The translations under genes and the position numbers were made by a program. Positions 1-5,419 of a DNA stretch of 6,094 bases are shown in pieces. The stretch comes from Actinoplanes liguriensis (GTDB taxonomy: Bacteria > Actinomycetota > Actinomycetes > Mycobacteriales > Micromonosporaceae). The stretch covers positions 1 through 6,094 of the forward strand of contig KL571390.1 in the NCBI GenBank assembly GCA_000715855.1. The letters run 5' to 3'. How positions within the stretch are numbered: the first letter of the stretch is position 1; every line of letters starts with the position of its first letter. The notes beneath the pieces were generated by a model that was not told the origin of the DNA, ran no database searches, and saw only the letters and a list, made by a program, of their open reading frames with translations.

Positions 1-311
1 GCTCGGCTCCACCTTCGCCAGCACGTGCATGGTGGTGCTCGCGGTCTTCCCGTCCGGGCAGCGCAGGGTCACCGTGAAGTCGCCGGCCCGCTGATCCGCG
101 GGAACCTTCGCGGTCGCGGTGAGGAAGCCGAATCTGTCTCTTATACACATCCGGTGACCGTGGCGGCCTTCAGGTTGTCGTCGCAGGAGGCGCGCAGCGA
201 GATCTCGTCCCCCGCGCGCACCGTGCTCGGGTTGAGCTCGACGAACACGGCCGGAGCCGCATGCGCCGGTAAGGCGAGCGCCGGTAGGAACAGGACAGCG
301 GCCAGGCGCAT
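1..311 (-). CDS. Small secreted protein, 3'-partial, frame broken by adapter sequence
   Basis: The start is ATG at 311-309, chosen because a purine-rich AGAGGGGGG lies just upstream on the minus strand and a signal peptide begins at once: a basic start (MRL), a hydrophobic stretch of about 13 residues (AAVLFLPALALPA) and an AHA-AP cleavage site near residue 18. The mature part begins VFVELNPSTVRAGDEISLRA and resembles short exported actinomycete proteins with one beta-sandwich-like domain and paired cysteines; I know no function for them. The frame runs 56 codons to a TAA at 143-141 that lies inside the adapter match at 134-151. On the far side, in another frame (codons from 132 down to 1), 44 residues continue with the same character: FGFLTATAKVPADQ..., then a second cysteine in LRCPDGKTAS, ending VEPS at the window edge. 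One gene is therefore split by an artefact, probably with a few codons up to about a dozen lost. It is not a natural pseudogene. The C-terminus lies outside the window. Confidence 0.75.
134..151. other. Tn5 mosaic-end (Nextera adapter) sequence in the assembly
   Basis: The plus strand reads CTGTCTCTTATACACATC, which matches 18 of the 19 bases of the synthetic Tn5 mosaic end (the 19th base, T, is C here). The mosaic end is an engineered hybrid of the Tn5 outside and inside ends, so a natural origin is very unlikely. It falls inside a coding region, creates a stop and shifts frame. Only one copy is present, with no transposon body and no 9-base target duplication in the flanks, so this reads as untrimmed library adapter or a false contig join and not as an insertion. 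Confidence 0.95.
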
Positions 312-515
312 CGGAATCCCCCCTCTTGCCGTTCGCGGGCGGAAAGCACGCGGACGGCGCGTGAAGGTGATTTTCGCACCGCGGCGCACATTCCGCGTAG
401 ATCCCGACGGCGTGAGACGCGGGTTCGAGACCCGACGGTCCGGCACGACTCGTGCTCCGCTACCGTGATTGATGTTCGACTTAACAGAGGATCACCGGCG
501 CCTGGGGGCGTTCAG
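312..515. other. Divergent intergenic region between the secreted-protein gene and ctaJ
   Basis: No gene is supported here. Three dyads are visible: CACGCG/CGCGTG at 347-352 and 358-363 around a 5-base loop, in the probable 5' leader of the secreted-protein gene; CGGGT/ACCCG at 420-424 and 430-434 around TCGAG; and GCACGA/TCGTGC at 443-455 around one central base. The region must carry promoters for both outward genes, but no convincing -35/-10 pair is evident on the minus strand. Confidence 0.5.
443..466 (+). promoter_or_regulatory. Candidate ctaJ promoter/operator
   Basis: A perfect 13-base palindrome, GCACGA-C-TCGTGC (443-455), ends five bases before TACCGT (461-466), which fits the actinobacterial TANNNT -10 pattern. 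The palindrome would cover the spacer and part of the -35 position, as a repressor operator would. No good -35 hexamer is visible at 17 bases spacing, so the promoter call is tentative; the palindrome itself is directly seen. Confidence 0.3.
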
Positions 516-806
516 TTGTCTGTAATCACCACCGTTCTGGTCTATGTGATCATCCCGGCCGCCGTCATCGGCACGGTCGCGACGATCGTCTTCGCTGGAT
601 CCGACAAGGCCAAGCCGTCCCGTCGATACCGTCCGGGCCGGCCCTACGAGTTCGCCCCGATGTGGTTCCTGGCCTCGCCCGAGCGCACCGTCGCGGCGGA
701 TCACGGCCACACGACCCCGGCGATCGAGCGCGGACTCGTCATCGAGGACAGTTCCGGCGCTCCGGTCCGGCCCGGCCCGACAGGAGGCGCAAGTGACAAG
801 TGGTGA
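516..806 (+). CDS. ctaJ: aa3-type cytochrome oxidase subunit CtaJ
   Basis: This 96-residue membrane protein has one N-terminal transmembrane helix (about residues 3-27, SVITTVLVYVIIPAAVIGTV onward). A short basic, aromatic segment follows (RRYRPGRPYEFAPMWFLA, 36-53), then a polar tail ending GGASDKW. Helix plus RYRPG...W resembles CtaJ, an accessory subunit of the aa3 cytochrome c oxidase in the actinobacterial bcc-aa3 supercomplex; the assignment is from memory of the family. The start chosen is TTG at 516, because GGGGG at 504-508 sits seven bases upstream and the helix begins immediately. A GTG at 465 would add 17 unlikely polar residues and overlaps a possible -10 box. The gene overlaps the following DUF5130 gene by 14 bases, so the two are probably cotranscribed and translationally coupled. 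The catalytic subunits (ctaC, ctaD, ctaE) are not in the window. Confidence 0.7.
   Translation: MSVITTVLVYVIIPAAVIGTVATIVFAGSDKAKPSRRYRPGRPYEFAPMWFLASPERTVAADHGHTTPAIERGLVIEDSSGAPVRPGPTGGASDKW
782..787 (+). promoter_or_regulatory. Ribosome binding site of the DUF5130 gene
   Basis: A perfect AGGAGG lies inside the end of ctaJ, five bases before GTG at 793. It fixes the DUF5130 start and makes the 14-base overlap with ctaJ real and not an annotation artefact. Confidence 0.85.
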
Positions 807-1182
807 GCTGGTCGAGGCGGACCGCGAGGGTCCCTTCACGACCCGTCAGCTGCTGCGTCTCGACGAGGCGCTCCGGATCGCCGACCAGGCGACCGGCCTG
901 ACCTTCAGCATCTACGTCGGCGAGCTCGAGGATCCGATCCGCGAGTTCGCCGAGAAACTGCACGGCCAGATCGCGAACCCGCAGCGCGCGGTCCTGATCG
1001 CCGTCTCGCCGAACCAGCGCAAGCTGGAGATCGTCACGGGCGACGAGGCCCGCAGGCGGATCACCGATCGGGACGCGAAGCTCGCCGCTTTCGGCATGGC
1101 CGGCTCCTTCTCCGGCGGCGACCTGATCGGGGGCCTGATGATCGGCCTCGACCAGCTCGCGTCACACGCCGGCCGTTCCTAG
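793..1182 (+). CDS. DUF5130 family protein (TPM-like fold inferred)
   Basis: The product is 129 residues, soluble by appearance, with no signal peptide or membrane helix. The layout is a helical N-terminus (FTTRQLLRLDEALRIADQATG, about 15-35), a strand (LTFSIYVGEL, 36-45), a helix with EFAEKLH, paired strands (RAVLIAVSPNQRKLEIVTG, about 65-83), then RRRITD and a glycine-rich GGDLIGGLMIGLDQL C-terminus. That order of strand, helix, 'vLIaVspnqRklEIvtG' and late Gly-rich helix is typical of DUF5130 and recalls TPM-domain proteins; the fold link is inference. The biochemical role is unknown. The gene starts within ctaJ and is probably coupled to it, which suggests a role in the aa3 oxidase or envelope respiration, but nothing in the sequence proves it. 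The gene ends with TAG at 1180-1182 in a CTAG shared with the opposing Uma2 gene. Confidence 0.8.
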   Translation: MTSGELVEADREGPFTTRQLLRLDEALRIADQATGLTFSIYVGELEDPIREFAEKLHGQIANPQRAVLIAVSPNQRKLEIVTGDEARRRITDRDAKLAAFGMAGSFSGGDLIGGLMIGLDQLASHAGRS

Positions 1183-1724
1183 AAGAGACCCAGCTTCATG
1201 GGGTACGGGGCGTCGAGCTTCACCTCGGCGCCCTCGACCCGCCGGGTCTCGCGATACGCCGCGCCGTCCAGCGAGTAGACGACCAGCGCCACGCCCGGCT
1301 CCACCCGCCAGTAGGCGGGGATGCCCGCCGACGCGTACAACGCCGGCTTGAGCAGACAGTCGTAACGCCGTGTCTCGGGTGACTCCACCTCGACGACCAG
1401 CGCCACGTCGGCCGGGTCCACCCAGATTCCGCCGGACGAGCGCGGACGCAGCACGGTCACGTCGGGCACCAGACTGCTGCTGTCGATGCCGACGCCGAGC
1501 CGGGCACACACCCACCAGTCCGGCGGCGCCGCCGTCCGCAGGGCGATCACCACTTCGTCGACCGTGGAGTCGTGCGCCGGGGTGGCCGGCGGGGTGACGT
1601 GCAGGCTGCCGTCGACGATCTCGTAGCGGTGCCCGTCCTGCGGGAAGAGGTGCAGATCGGGCTCGCTCCAGCGGCCGTCCGGAGCGCTCCACCGTACCGG
1701 CGAACCCTGGCTCAGCATCGTCAC
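1179..1724 (-). CDS. Uma2 family endonuclease-like protein (DUF820)
   Basis: The product is 181 residues with a PD-(D/E)XK-nuclease-type Uma2/DUF820 domain. Diagnostic segments are RYEIVDGSLHVTPP (33-46) followed by H51, PDVTVLRP (87-94), VALVVEVESPETRRYD (107-122) and KPALYASAGIPAYWRVE (126-142). Likely active-site residues by family pattern are D88 and E112, with K126 in the following helix. The domain is essentially full length and intact. The start chosen is GTG at 1724, because AGGAGG at 1735-1730 lies exactly five bases upstream; a GTG at 1730 would overlap that site and ATG at 1718 is eleven bases away. Uma2 proteins are common in multiple copies in actinomycetes, cyanobacteria and Deinococcus-type genomes, and nuclease activity is predicted more than shown. 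The gene stands alone between the pepN terminator and the convergent DUF5130 gene, consistent with a lineage-specific insertion. Confidence 0.9.
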   Translation of the reverse strand: MTMLSQGSPVRWSAPDGRWSEPDLHLFPQDGHRYEIVDGSLHVTPPATPAHDSTVDEVVIALRTAAPPDWWVCARLGVGIDSSSLVPDVTVLRPRSSGGIWVDPADVALVVEVESPETRRYDCLLKPALYASAGIPAYWRVEPGVALVVYSLDGAAYRETRRVEGAEVKLDAPYPMKLGLF

Positions 1725-1729
1725 GGGCA

Positions 1730-1735
1730 CCTCCT
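1730..1735 (-). promoter_or_regulatory. Ribosome binding site of the Uma2 gene
   Basis: The minus strand reads AGGAGG followed by TGCCC and then GTG at 1724. The five-base spacing decides the start in favour of 1724 over the GTG at 1730, which overlaps the site itself. Confidence 0.8.
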
Positions 1736-1748
1736 CGACCGGGTTGTC

Positions 1749-1780
1749 AGCCTACTCATCCGGCGTCGGTGCAACTTGCA
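1749..1780 (-). promoter_or_regulatory. Candidate Uma2 promoter with dyad
   Basis: On the minus strand TAGGCT (1754-1749) fits TANNNT and lies 24 bases before the Uma2 start. Upstream is an 11-base palindrome, TGCAA-N-TTGCA (1770-1780), covering the expected -35 position. TTGCAC at 1774-1769 is -35-like, but its 14-base spacing is short. The pepN terminator ends just upstream, so an independent promoter is required somewhere here. Confidence 0.3.
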
Positions 1781-1789
1781 GTACGCAGG

Positions 1790-1825
1790 AAAAACGGCCC
1801 CATCCAGCGAACTGGACGGGGCCGT
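1790..1825 (-). terminator. Rho-independent terminator of pepN
   Basis: On the minus strand ACGGCCCC (1825-1818) pairs with GGGGCCGT (1801-1794). The stem continues inward through G1817-U1802 (wobble), U1816-A1803 and CCAG/CUGG to a UUCG loop (1811-1808), giving 14 uninterrupted pairs. A run of five T (1794-1790, overlapping the last stem base) follows. The same wobble would be an A-C mismatch on the plus strand and no T run follows there, so the direction is minus. The hairpin starts 18 bases after the pepN stop. Confidence 0.93.
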
Positions 1826-1843
1826 GGTGAATCAATCATCCGC

Positions 1844-4402
1844 TCAGGACGAAGCGCGGTCCTTCGCCCGTGCCTCGAGCGCCCGCAGGATCCCGTCCCG
1901 GCCCTCGGCCACCAGCCGCCGCAGCGACGCCGGGTGCCCGTCCTGGGCCAGCCAGGCGTCGGTCAGCGCGACCGTCTCCTCGCTGATCTGGAACGTCGGA
2001 TACGCCAGCGTCGCGAACTCCTGCGCCGGCTCGCTGTCCGACCGGGCCCAGACGTCACCGACAACGGCGAAGAACTTCTCCGCGTACGGCTTGGTCAGCG
2101 CCACCTGCCGGGTGCTCTGGAAGCCCTGCAGCAGCGACCGGTTCAGCCAGTTCGGCGGGGTCTGCGGACCGGTCAGCTCGGCCCACACGCGAGCCTTGTT
2201 CTCCGCGGTCGGCAGCAGCGCGCGAGCGATCGCCGCCTCCCGTTCGCCGCTGGCCGTCTTGTCCGCGGCCAGCTCGTCGTCGATCTCGGACTCGGCCGCC
2301 GCGCCGATCGCGGACAGCGCCTGCAGCAGCGACCAGCGCAGCTCGGTGTCGACGACCAGCCCGGCCGGCTGTGTGCCGCCGCTGAGCCAGCCGCGCAGCA
2401 CCGCGGCCTGCTCCTGGGTGCGGGCCGCCGTGATGTAGGCCCGCGCCCAGGTGAGCTGCCAGCCACTGCCCGGCTCGGCCGCCGCGAGCTGGGTCTCGGC
2501 CAGCTTGGCCAGCATCGCCCAGCCGGTCGGCGCCCACTCCGGGTCGGCGAAGCTGACCAGCGCGCTGCCGGCCTGCCGCAGGGTGGCGGTGGTCAGGTTG
2601 ATGTCGCTCTCGGCCGGCAGGCCCGTGCAGACGAGCTGGACGTAGTCCCGCGCGGCCAGCTCGGCGTCGCGCAGCATGTCCCACGCGGCCGCCCAGCACA
2701 GCGCCCGCGGCAGCGCCGAGTCGAACCCGGCGATGTGGTTGACCAGCACACCCAGTGAACGCTCGTCGAGACGCAGCTTCGCGTACGTCAGGTCGTCGTC
2801 GTTGATCAGCAGCACGTCCGGCGCCTTGACCCCGGCCAGCGCCGTGATCTCGGTGCGCTCGCCCGCGACGTCCACCTCGAGGCGATCACGCCGTACGAGC
2901 TGGTCGCCCTGAAGGTCGTAGAGGCCGATGCCGATCCGGTGGGTGCGCAGCGTCGGGTAGCCGGCCGGCGCCTCCTGCAGCACCGTGACGCTGGTGTACC
3001 GCTCCTGGTCGTCCAGCTCGACGACCGGGCGCAGGGTGTTGACCTGCGCGGTCTCCAGCCACTGCGCGGCGAACTTGCGCAGCTCCCGCCCGGACGCCGT
3101 CTCCAGCTCGGTGAGCAGGTCGTCGAAGGTGGCGTTGCCCCACGCGTGCTTGGTGAAGTAGGCGCGCAGGCCGGTGACGAACGGGTCCAGCCCGACGTAC
3201 GCCACGAGCTGCTTGATGACGCTGGCGCCCTTGGCGTACGTGATGCCGTCGAAGTTGACCTCGACCGCCTCCAGGTCCGGCATCTCGCAGTAGACCGGGT
3301 GCGTGGAGGAGAGCTGGTCCTGCCGGTAGCCCCAGGACTTGCGGATCGACAGGAACGTCGACCAGGCGTCGGTGAAGCGGGTGGCGTGCGTGTTGCACCA
3401 GTGGCTGGCCCACTCGGCGAACGACTCGTTCAGCCACAGGTCGTTCCACCAGCGCATGGTGACCAGGTCGCCGAACCACATGTGCGCGAGCTCGTGCAGG
3501 ATCGTGTTCGCCCGCTGCTCGTACTCGTAGTCGGTGACCTGCGACCGGAAGATGTAGTGCGCCTCGGCATGCGTGACGCAGCCGAAGTTCTCCATCGCGC
3601 CGGCGTTGAAGTCGGGCACCCAGAGCTGGTCGTACTTCGGCAGCGGGAACCGCACCCCGAACTGCTCGTGGAAGAAGTCGAAGCCCTGCTTGGTGATCAG
3701 GAACAGGTCGTCGGCGTCCAGATAACGAGCCATCGAGGCGCGGCAGAAGACGCCCAGGTCGATGCCGTCGTGCGCATCGCGGACCTCGTGGTACGGCCCC
3801 GCGCAGATCGCCGTGATGTACGTGCTCATCCGCGGCGAGGTGGTGAAGTGGACGGTCCGCGCGCCCGCCCCGGCCGGCTCCTCGGAGCCGACCGGCATGT
3901 TCGAGATCACCTTCCAGTGGCTCGGCGCGGTCGCGTGCCAGGTGAAGACGCTCTTCAGGTCGGGCTGGTCGAACGCCGCGTAGACCCGCTGGGCGTCCGC
4001 GGTCTCGAACTGGCTGTAGAGGTAGATCTCCTTGTCGACCGGGTCGACGCTGCGCTGCAGGCCCTGCCCGCTCGCCGAGTAGGCGAAGTCGCCCTCGACG
4101 ACGAGCACGTTCTTCTCCGCCAGCCCGGGCAGGGGCAGGCCCTTCTCCGGCGACCAGGTGCTCAGGTCGAGCGGTGCGCCGTTCAGCGTCGCGCCGGTCA
4201 GCTTGACCGCCGCGGCCTCGATGAACGTCTCCGCGCCGGGCTCGGTGCAGTTGAACGAAACGGTGGTGGTGGAGCGGAAGGTGTCGGACCCGGGGTTGCC
4301 GTTTCCGTCGGTCAGATCGAGGGTGATGTCGTACCCGGTCACCTCGAGCAATCGACTTCGCTCCGCAGCCTCGACCTGGGTCAGGTTGTGAACACCGGCC
4401 AC
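1844..4402 (-). CDS. pepN: Aminopeptidase N (M1 family zinc metallopeptidase)
   Basis: The product is 852 residues, the usual length for actinobacterial PepN, and cytoplasmic (no signal peptide). It removes N-terminal residues from peptides in late protein turnover. The N-terminal beta domain covers about residues 1-200. The catalytic domain has GAMEN (268-272), which binds the substrate amino group, and HELAH (303-307) followed 19 residues after H307 by E326 in NESFAEW. The predicted zinc ligands are H303, H307 and E326, the general base is E304, and the transition-state tyrosine is probably Y389 in GITYAKGAS. From about 520 to the end it is helical and ERAP1-C-like. All catalytic residues are present, so the enzyme should be active. 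The start is GTG at 4402, with AAGGAG at 4415-4410 seven bases upstream and MAGVHNLTQVEA matching family N-termini; an ATG at 4462 would add 20 basic, unconserved residues. A strong terminator follows. It is divergent from the DsbA-like gene, as in mycobacteria. Confidence 0.97.
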   Translation of the reverse strand: MAGVHNLTQVEAAERSRLLEVTGYDITLDLTDGNGNPGSDTFRSTTTVSFNCTEPGAETFIEAAAVKLTGATLNGAPLDLSTWSPEKGLPLPGLAEKNVLVVEGDFAYSASGQGLQRSVDPVDKEIYLYSQFETADAQRVYAAFDQPDLKSVFTWHATAPSHWKVISNMPVGSEEPAGAGARTVHFTTSPRMSTYITAICAGPYHEVRDAHDGIDLGVFCRASMARYLDADDLFLITKQGFDFFHEQFGVRFPLPKYDQLWVPDFNAGAMENFGCVTHAEAHYIFRSQVTDYEYEQRANTILHELAHMWFGDLVTMRWWNDLWLNESFAEWASHWCNTHATRFTDAWSTFLSIRKSWGYRQDQLSSTHPVYCEMPDLEAVEVNFDGITYAKGASVIKQLVAYVGLDPFVTGLRAYFTKHAWGNATFDDLLTELETASGRELRKFAAQWLETAQVNTLRPVVELDDQERYTSVTVLQEAPAGYPTLRTHRIGIGLYDLQGDQLVRRDRLEVDVAGERTEITALAGVKAPDVLLINDDDLTYAKLRLDERSLGVLVNHIAGFDSALPRALCWAAAWDMLRDAELAARDYVQLVCTGLPAESDINLTTATLRQAGSALVSFADPEWAPTGWAMLAKLAETQLAAAEPGSGWQLTWARAYITAARTQEQAAVLRGWLSGGTQPAGLVVDTELRWSLLQALSAIGAAAESEIDDELAADKTASGEREAAIARALLPTAENKARVWAELTGPQTPPNWLNRSLLQGFQSTRQVALTKPYAEKFFAVVGDVWARSDSEPAQEFATLAYPTFQISEETVALTDAWLAQDGHPASLRRLVAEGRDGILRALEARAKDRASS

Positions 4403-4437
4403 GTGCACTCTCCTTCGAGCTGACTGCTTTTCCTCGC

Positions 4438-4465
4438 AGCCTATGCGTCGCGCCGGTGTCACACC
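4438..4465 (-). promoter_or_regulatory. Candidate pepN promoter with dyad
   Basis: On the minus strand TAGGCT (4443-4438) fits the -10 pattern TANNNT and is the same hexamer as the candidate Uma2 -10. It lies 35 bases before the pepN GTG, leaving room for the AAGGAG site. An 11-base palindrome, GGTGT-N-ACACC (4455-4465), lies between the -10 and the expected -35, where a regulator could act on pepN and perhaps on the divergent DsbA-like gene. No good -35 hexamer is seen. Confidence 0.3.
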
Positions 4466-4527
4466 TCACCTGTCCCGCCTTCGGCCACGGGGAAGCGAGA
4501 AGTACTTGCGCGAGGAAGAATCGATCC

Positions 4528-5154
4528 ATGACTGAACGCGCGACCGTCGACATGTGGTTCGACCCGCTCTGCCCGTGGGCCTGGATGACTTCCCGCTGGC
4601 TGCTCGAGGTGGAGAAGGTGCGTCCCCTCGACATCCGCTTCAATGTGATGAGCCTGTCCGTGCTGAACGAGGGACGGGACCTGCCCGAGCAGTACCAGGC
4701 GATGATGGCGAAGGGCTGGGGCCCGGTCCGGGTCTGCATCGCCGCCGCCGAGACGGCCGGCCCGGAGGTCCTGCGGGATCTCTACACCGCTCTCGGCACC
4801 CGCATCCACCTCCAGAAGTACGAGTTGGACGAGAAGCTGTTCCGTGAGGCGCTGACCGAGGTCGGCCTCGACCCGGAGCTGTCCGCCGCCGCGTTCACCG
4901 ACGAGCGGGACGAGGCCCTGCGCGCCAGCCACAACGCCGGCATGAAGCCGGTCGGCACGGACGTCGGCACCCCGGTGATCCACGCGCCGGGCCCCGACCC
5001 GGACTCCACCGTCGCGTTCTTCGGCCCGGTCGTCACCCCGGCGCCCAAGGGCGAGGCGGCGGGAAAGCTGTGGGACGGCGTGCTCCTGGTCGCCGCCACG
5101 CCCGGCTTCTACGAGCTCAAGCGCAGCCGCGAGCTGGGTCCGATTTTCGATTAG
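4528..5154 (+). CDS. DsbA-family protein, Rv2466c-like (mycothiol-dependent nitroreductase family), CPWA variant
   Basis: The product is 208 residues, thioredoxin-fold DsbA type with a helical insertion, cytoplasmic (no signal peptide). The N-terminal strand VDMWFDPLCPWAW (7-19) carries the active-site motif C15-P-W-A18. FNVMSLSVLNEGRDLPEQY (38-56), WGPVRV (64-69), SHNAGM (134-139), a cis-proline loop at VGTPVIH (P149), AFFGPV (163-168) and GKLWD (179-183) match my memory of M. tuberculosis Rv2466c along the whole length. Rv2466c is a SigH-regulated, mycothiol-dependent oxidoreductase with CPWC that activates nitro-prodrugs. Here the second cysteine is alanine, so a monothiol mechanism resolved by mycothiol or another thiol is expected; the only other cysteine is C70. 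A short Pro/Asp-rich insertion (about 154-160) precedes AFFGP. The start is ATG 4528 with AGGAAGA about nine bases upstream; an upstream in-frame extension from 4456 is unlikely. It is divergent from pepN with a 125-base gap. Confidence 0.88.
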   Translation: MTERATVDMWFDPLCPWAWMTSRWLLEVEKVRPLDIRFNVMSLSVLNEGRDLPEQYQAMMAKGWGPVRVCIAAAETAGPEVLRDLYTALGTRIHLQKYELDEKLFREALTEVGLDPELSAAAFTDERDEALRASHNAGMKPVGTDVGTPVIHAPGPDPDSTVAFFGPVVTPAPKGEAAGKLWDGVLLVAATPGFYELKRSRELGPIFD

Positions 5155-5183
5155 TTCGCCACTTGTTCGCCCGGCCCGTCGTT

Positions 5184-5208
5184 GGATGGGGTGATGTACA
5201 CCTCATCC
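5184..5208 (+). terminator. Hairpin after the DsbA-like gene, probable terminator
   Basis: GGATGGGGTG (5184-5193) pairs over ten positions with CACCTCATCC (5199-5208) around loop ATGTA, with one G-U wobble (5189/5203). It begins 30 bases after the stop. The wobble pairs only in plus-strand RNA (it is A-C on the minus strand), which fits a plus-strand transcript. There is no T run after it, as is common for actinobacterial hairpins, so an operator role is an alternative. Confidence 0.5.
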
Positions 5209-5406
5209 AGTGACGCGGTCGGGATGACCATCAGCGTCCAACGCGAAGTATGGGCCGATTTATCCCCTGAACTGGCGGGACTCGTCGCCCCGCCGATCAC
5301 CGTGACGACCCGCCCGGTCGAACGGCCGGTGAACGCTCATCGACGCGGACAGTTGAGCAGGTCACGTGGGAACATGCCGGTGGGTGGGCGCCGGCGCTCC
5401 GCCGGG

Positions 5407-5412
5407 TAAGTT
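5407..5412 (+). promoter_or_regulatory. Candidate -10 box for a leaderless DUF1015 transcript
   Basis: TAAGTT fits TANNNT and ends exactly seven bases before the ATG at 5420, the arrangement expected when transcription starts at the A of the start codon. No Shine-Dalgarno sequence is visible upstream of this ATG, unlike the other genes in the window. No good -35 hexamer is visible. Confidence 0.45.
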
Positions 5413-5419
5413 GCCTGCC

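Larger units (their letters stand above)
5155..5419. other. Intergenic region between the DsbA-like and DUF1015 genes
   Basis: I do not support a gene here. It holds a terminator-like hairpin (5184-5208) and two further inverted repeats: GGCGGG/CCCGCC at 5274-5279 and 5289-5294, and CCGGCG/CGCCGG at 5391-5396 and 5400-5405, the latter directly before a possible -10 box. A weak open frame to TAA at 5407-5409 has poor third-position G+C and a TTA codon. Confidence 0.5.

Noticed and set aside
134..151. True Tn5-type transposon insertion
   Set aside because: No transposon body, no second end, no 9-base target duplication; the sequence is the engineered mosaic end and not a natural Tn5 end.
411..440. 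tRNA-like T-arm (GGGTTCGAGACCC)
   Set aside because: It resembles a T-stem and loop, but the outer stem pair fails and no matching acceptor, D-arm or anticodon arm is found in the preceding 75 bases.
141..446. Secreted-protein start upstream of 311 (up to 446)
   Set aside because: The added residues are Arg/Pro-rich, would bury the signal peptide 45 residues inside the protein, and the ribosome site is at 311.
2939..4423. Very long open frames on the plus strand and in the second minus frame across pepN (up to about 600 codons)
   Set aside because: They are shadows produced by high G+C at third codon positions of pepN; their translations are Arg/Gly/Ala-rich low-complexity with no family features.
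4488..4527. SigH/SigR-type promoter (GGGAA ... GTT) before the DsbA-like gene
   Set aside because: GGGGAAG is present, but no GTT lies 16-19 bases downstream, so the known SigH control of Rv2466c cannot be read from this sequence.
5194..5409. Open frame of about 70 codons (ATG 5194 or 5224 to TAA 5407) between the DsbA-like and DUF1015 genes
   Set aside because: No recognisable family, no ribosome site, start inside a hairpin loop for ATG 5194, a rare TTA codon, and third-position G+C clearly below that of the real genes here. A small gene cannot be fully excluded; ribosome profiling or conservation of the frame would decide.
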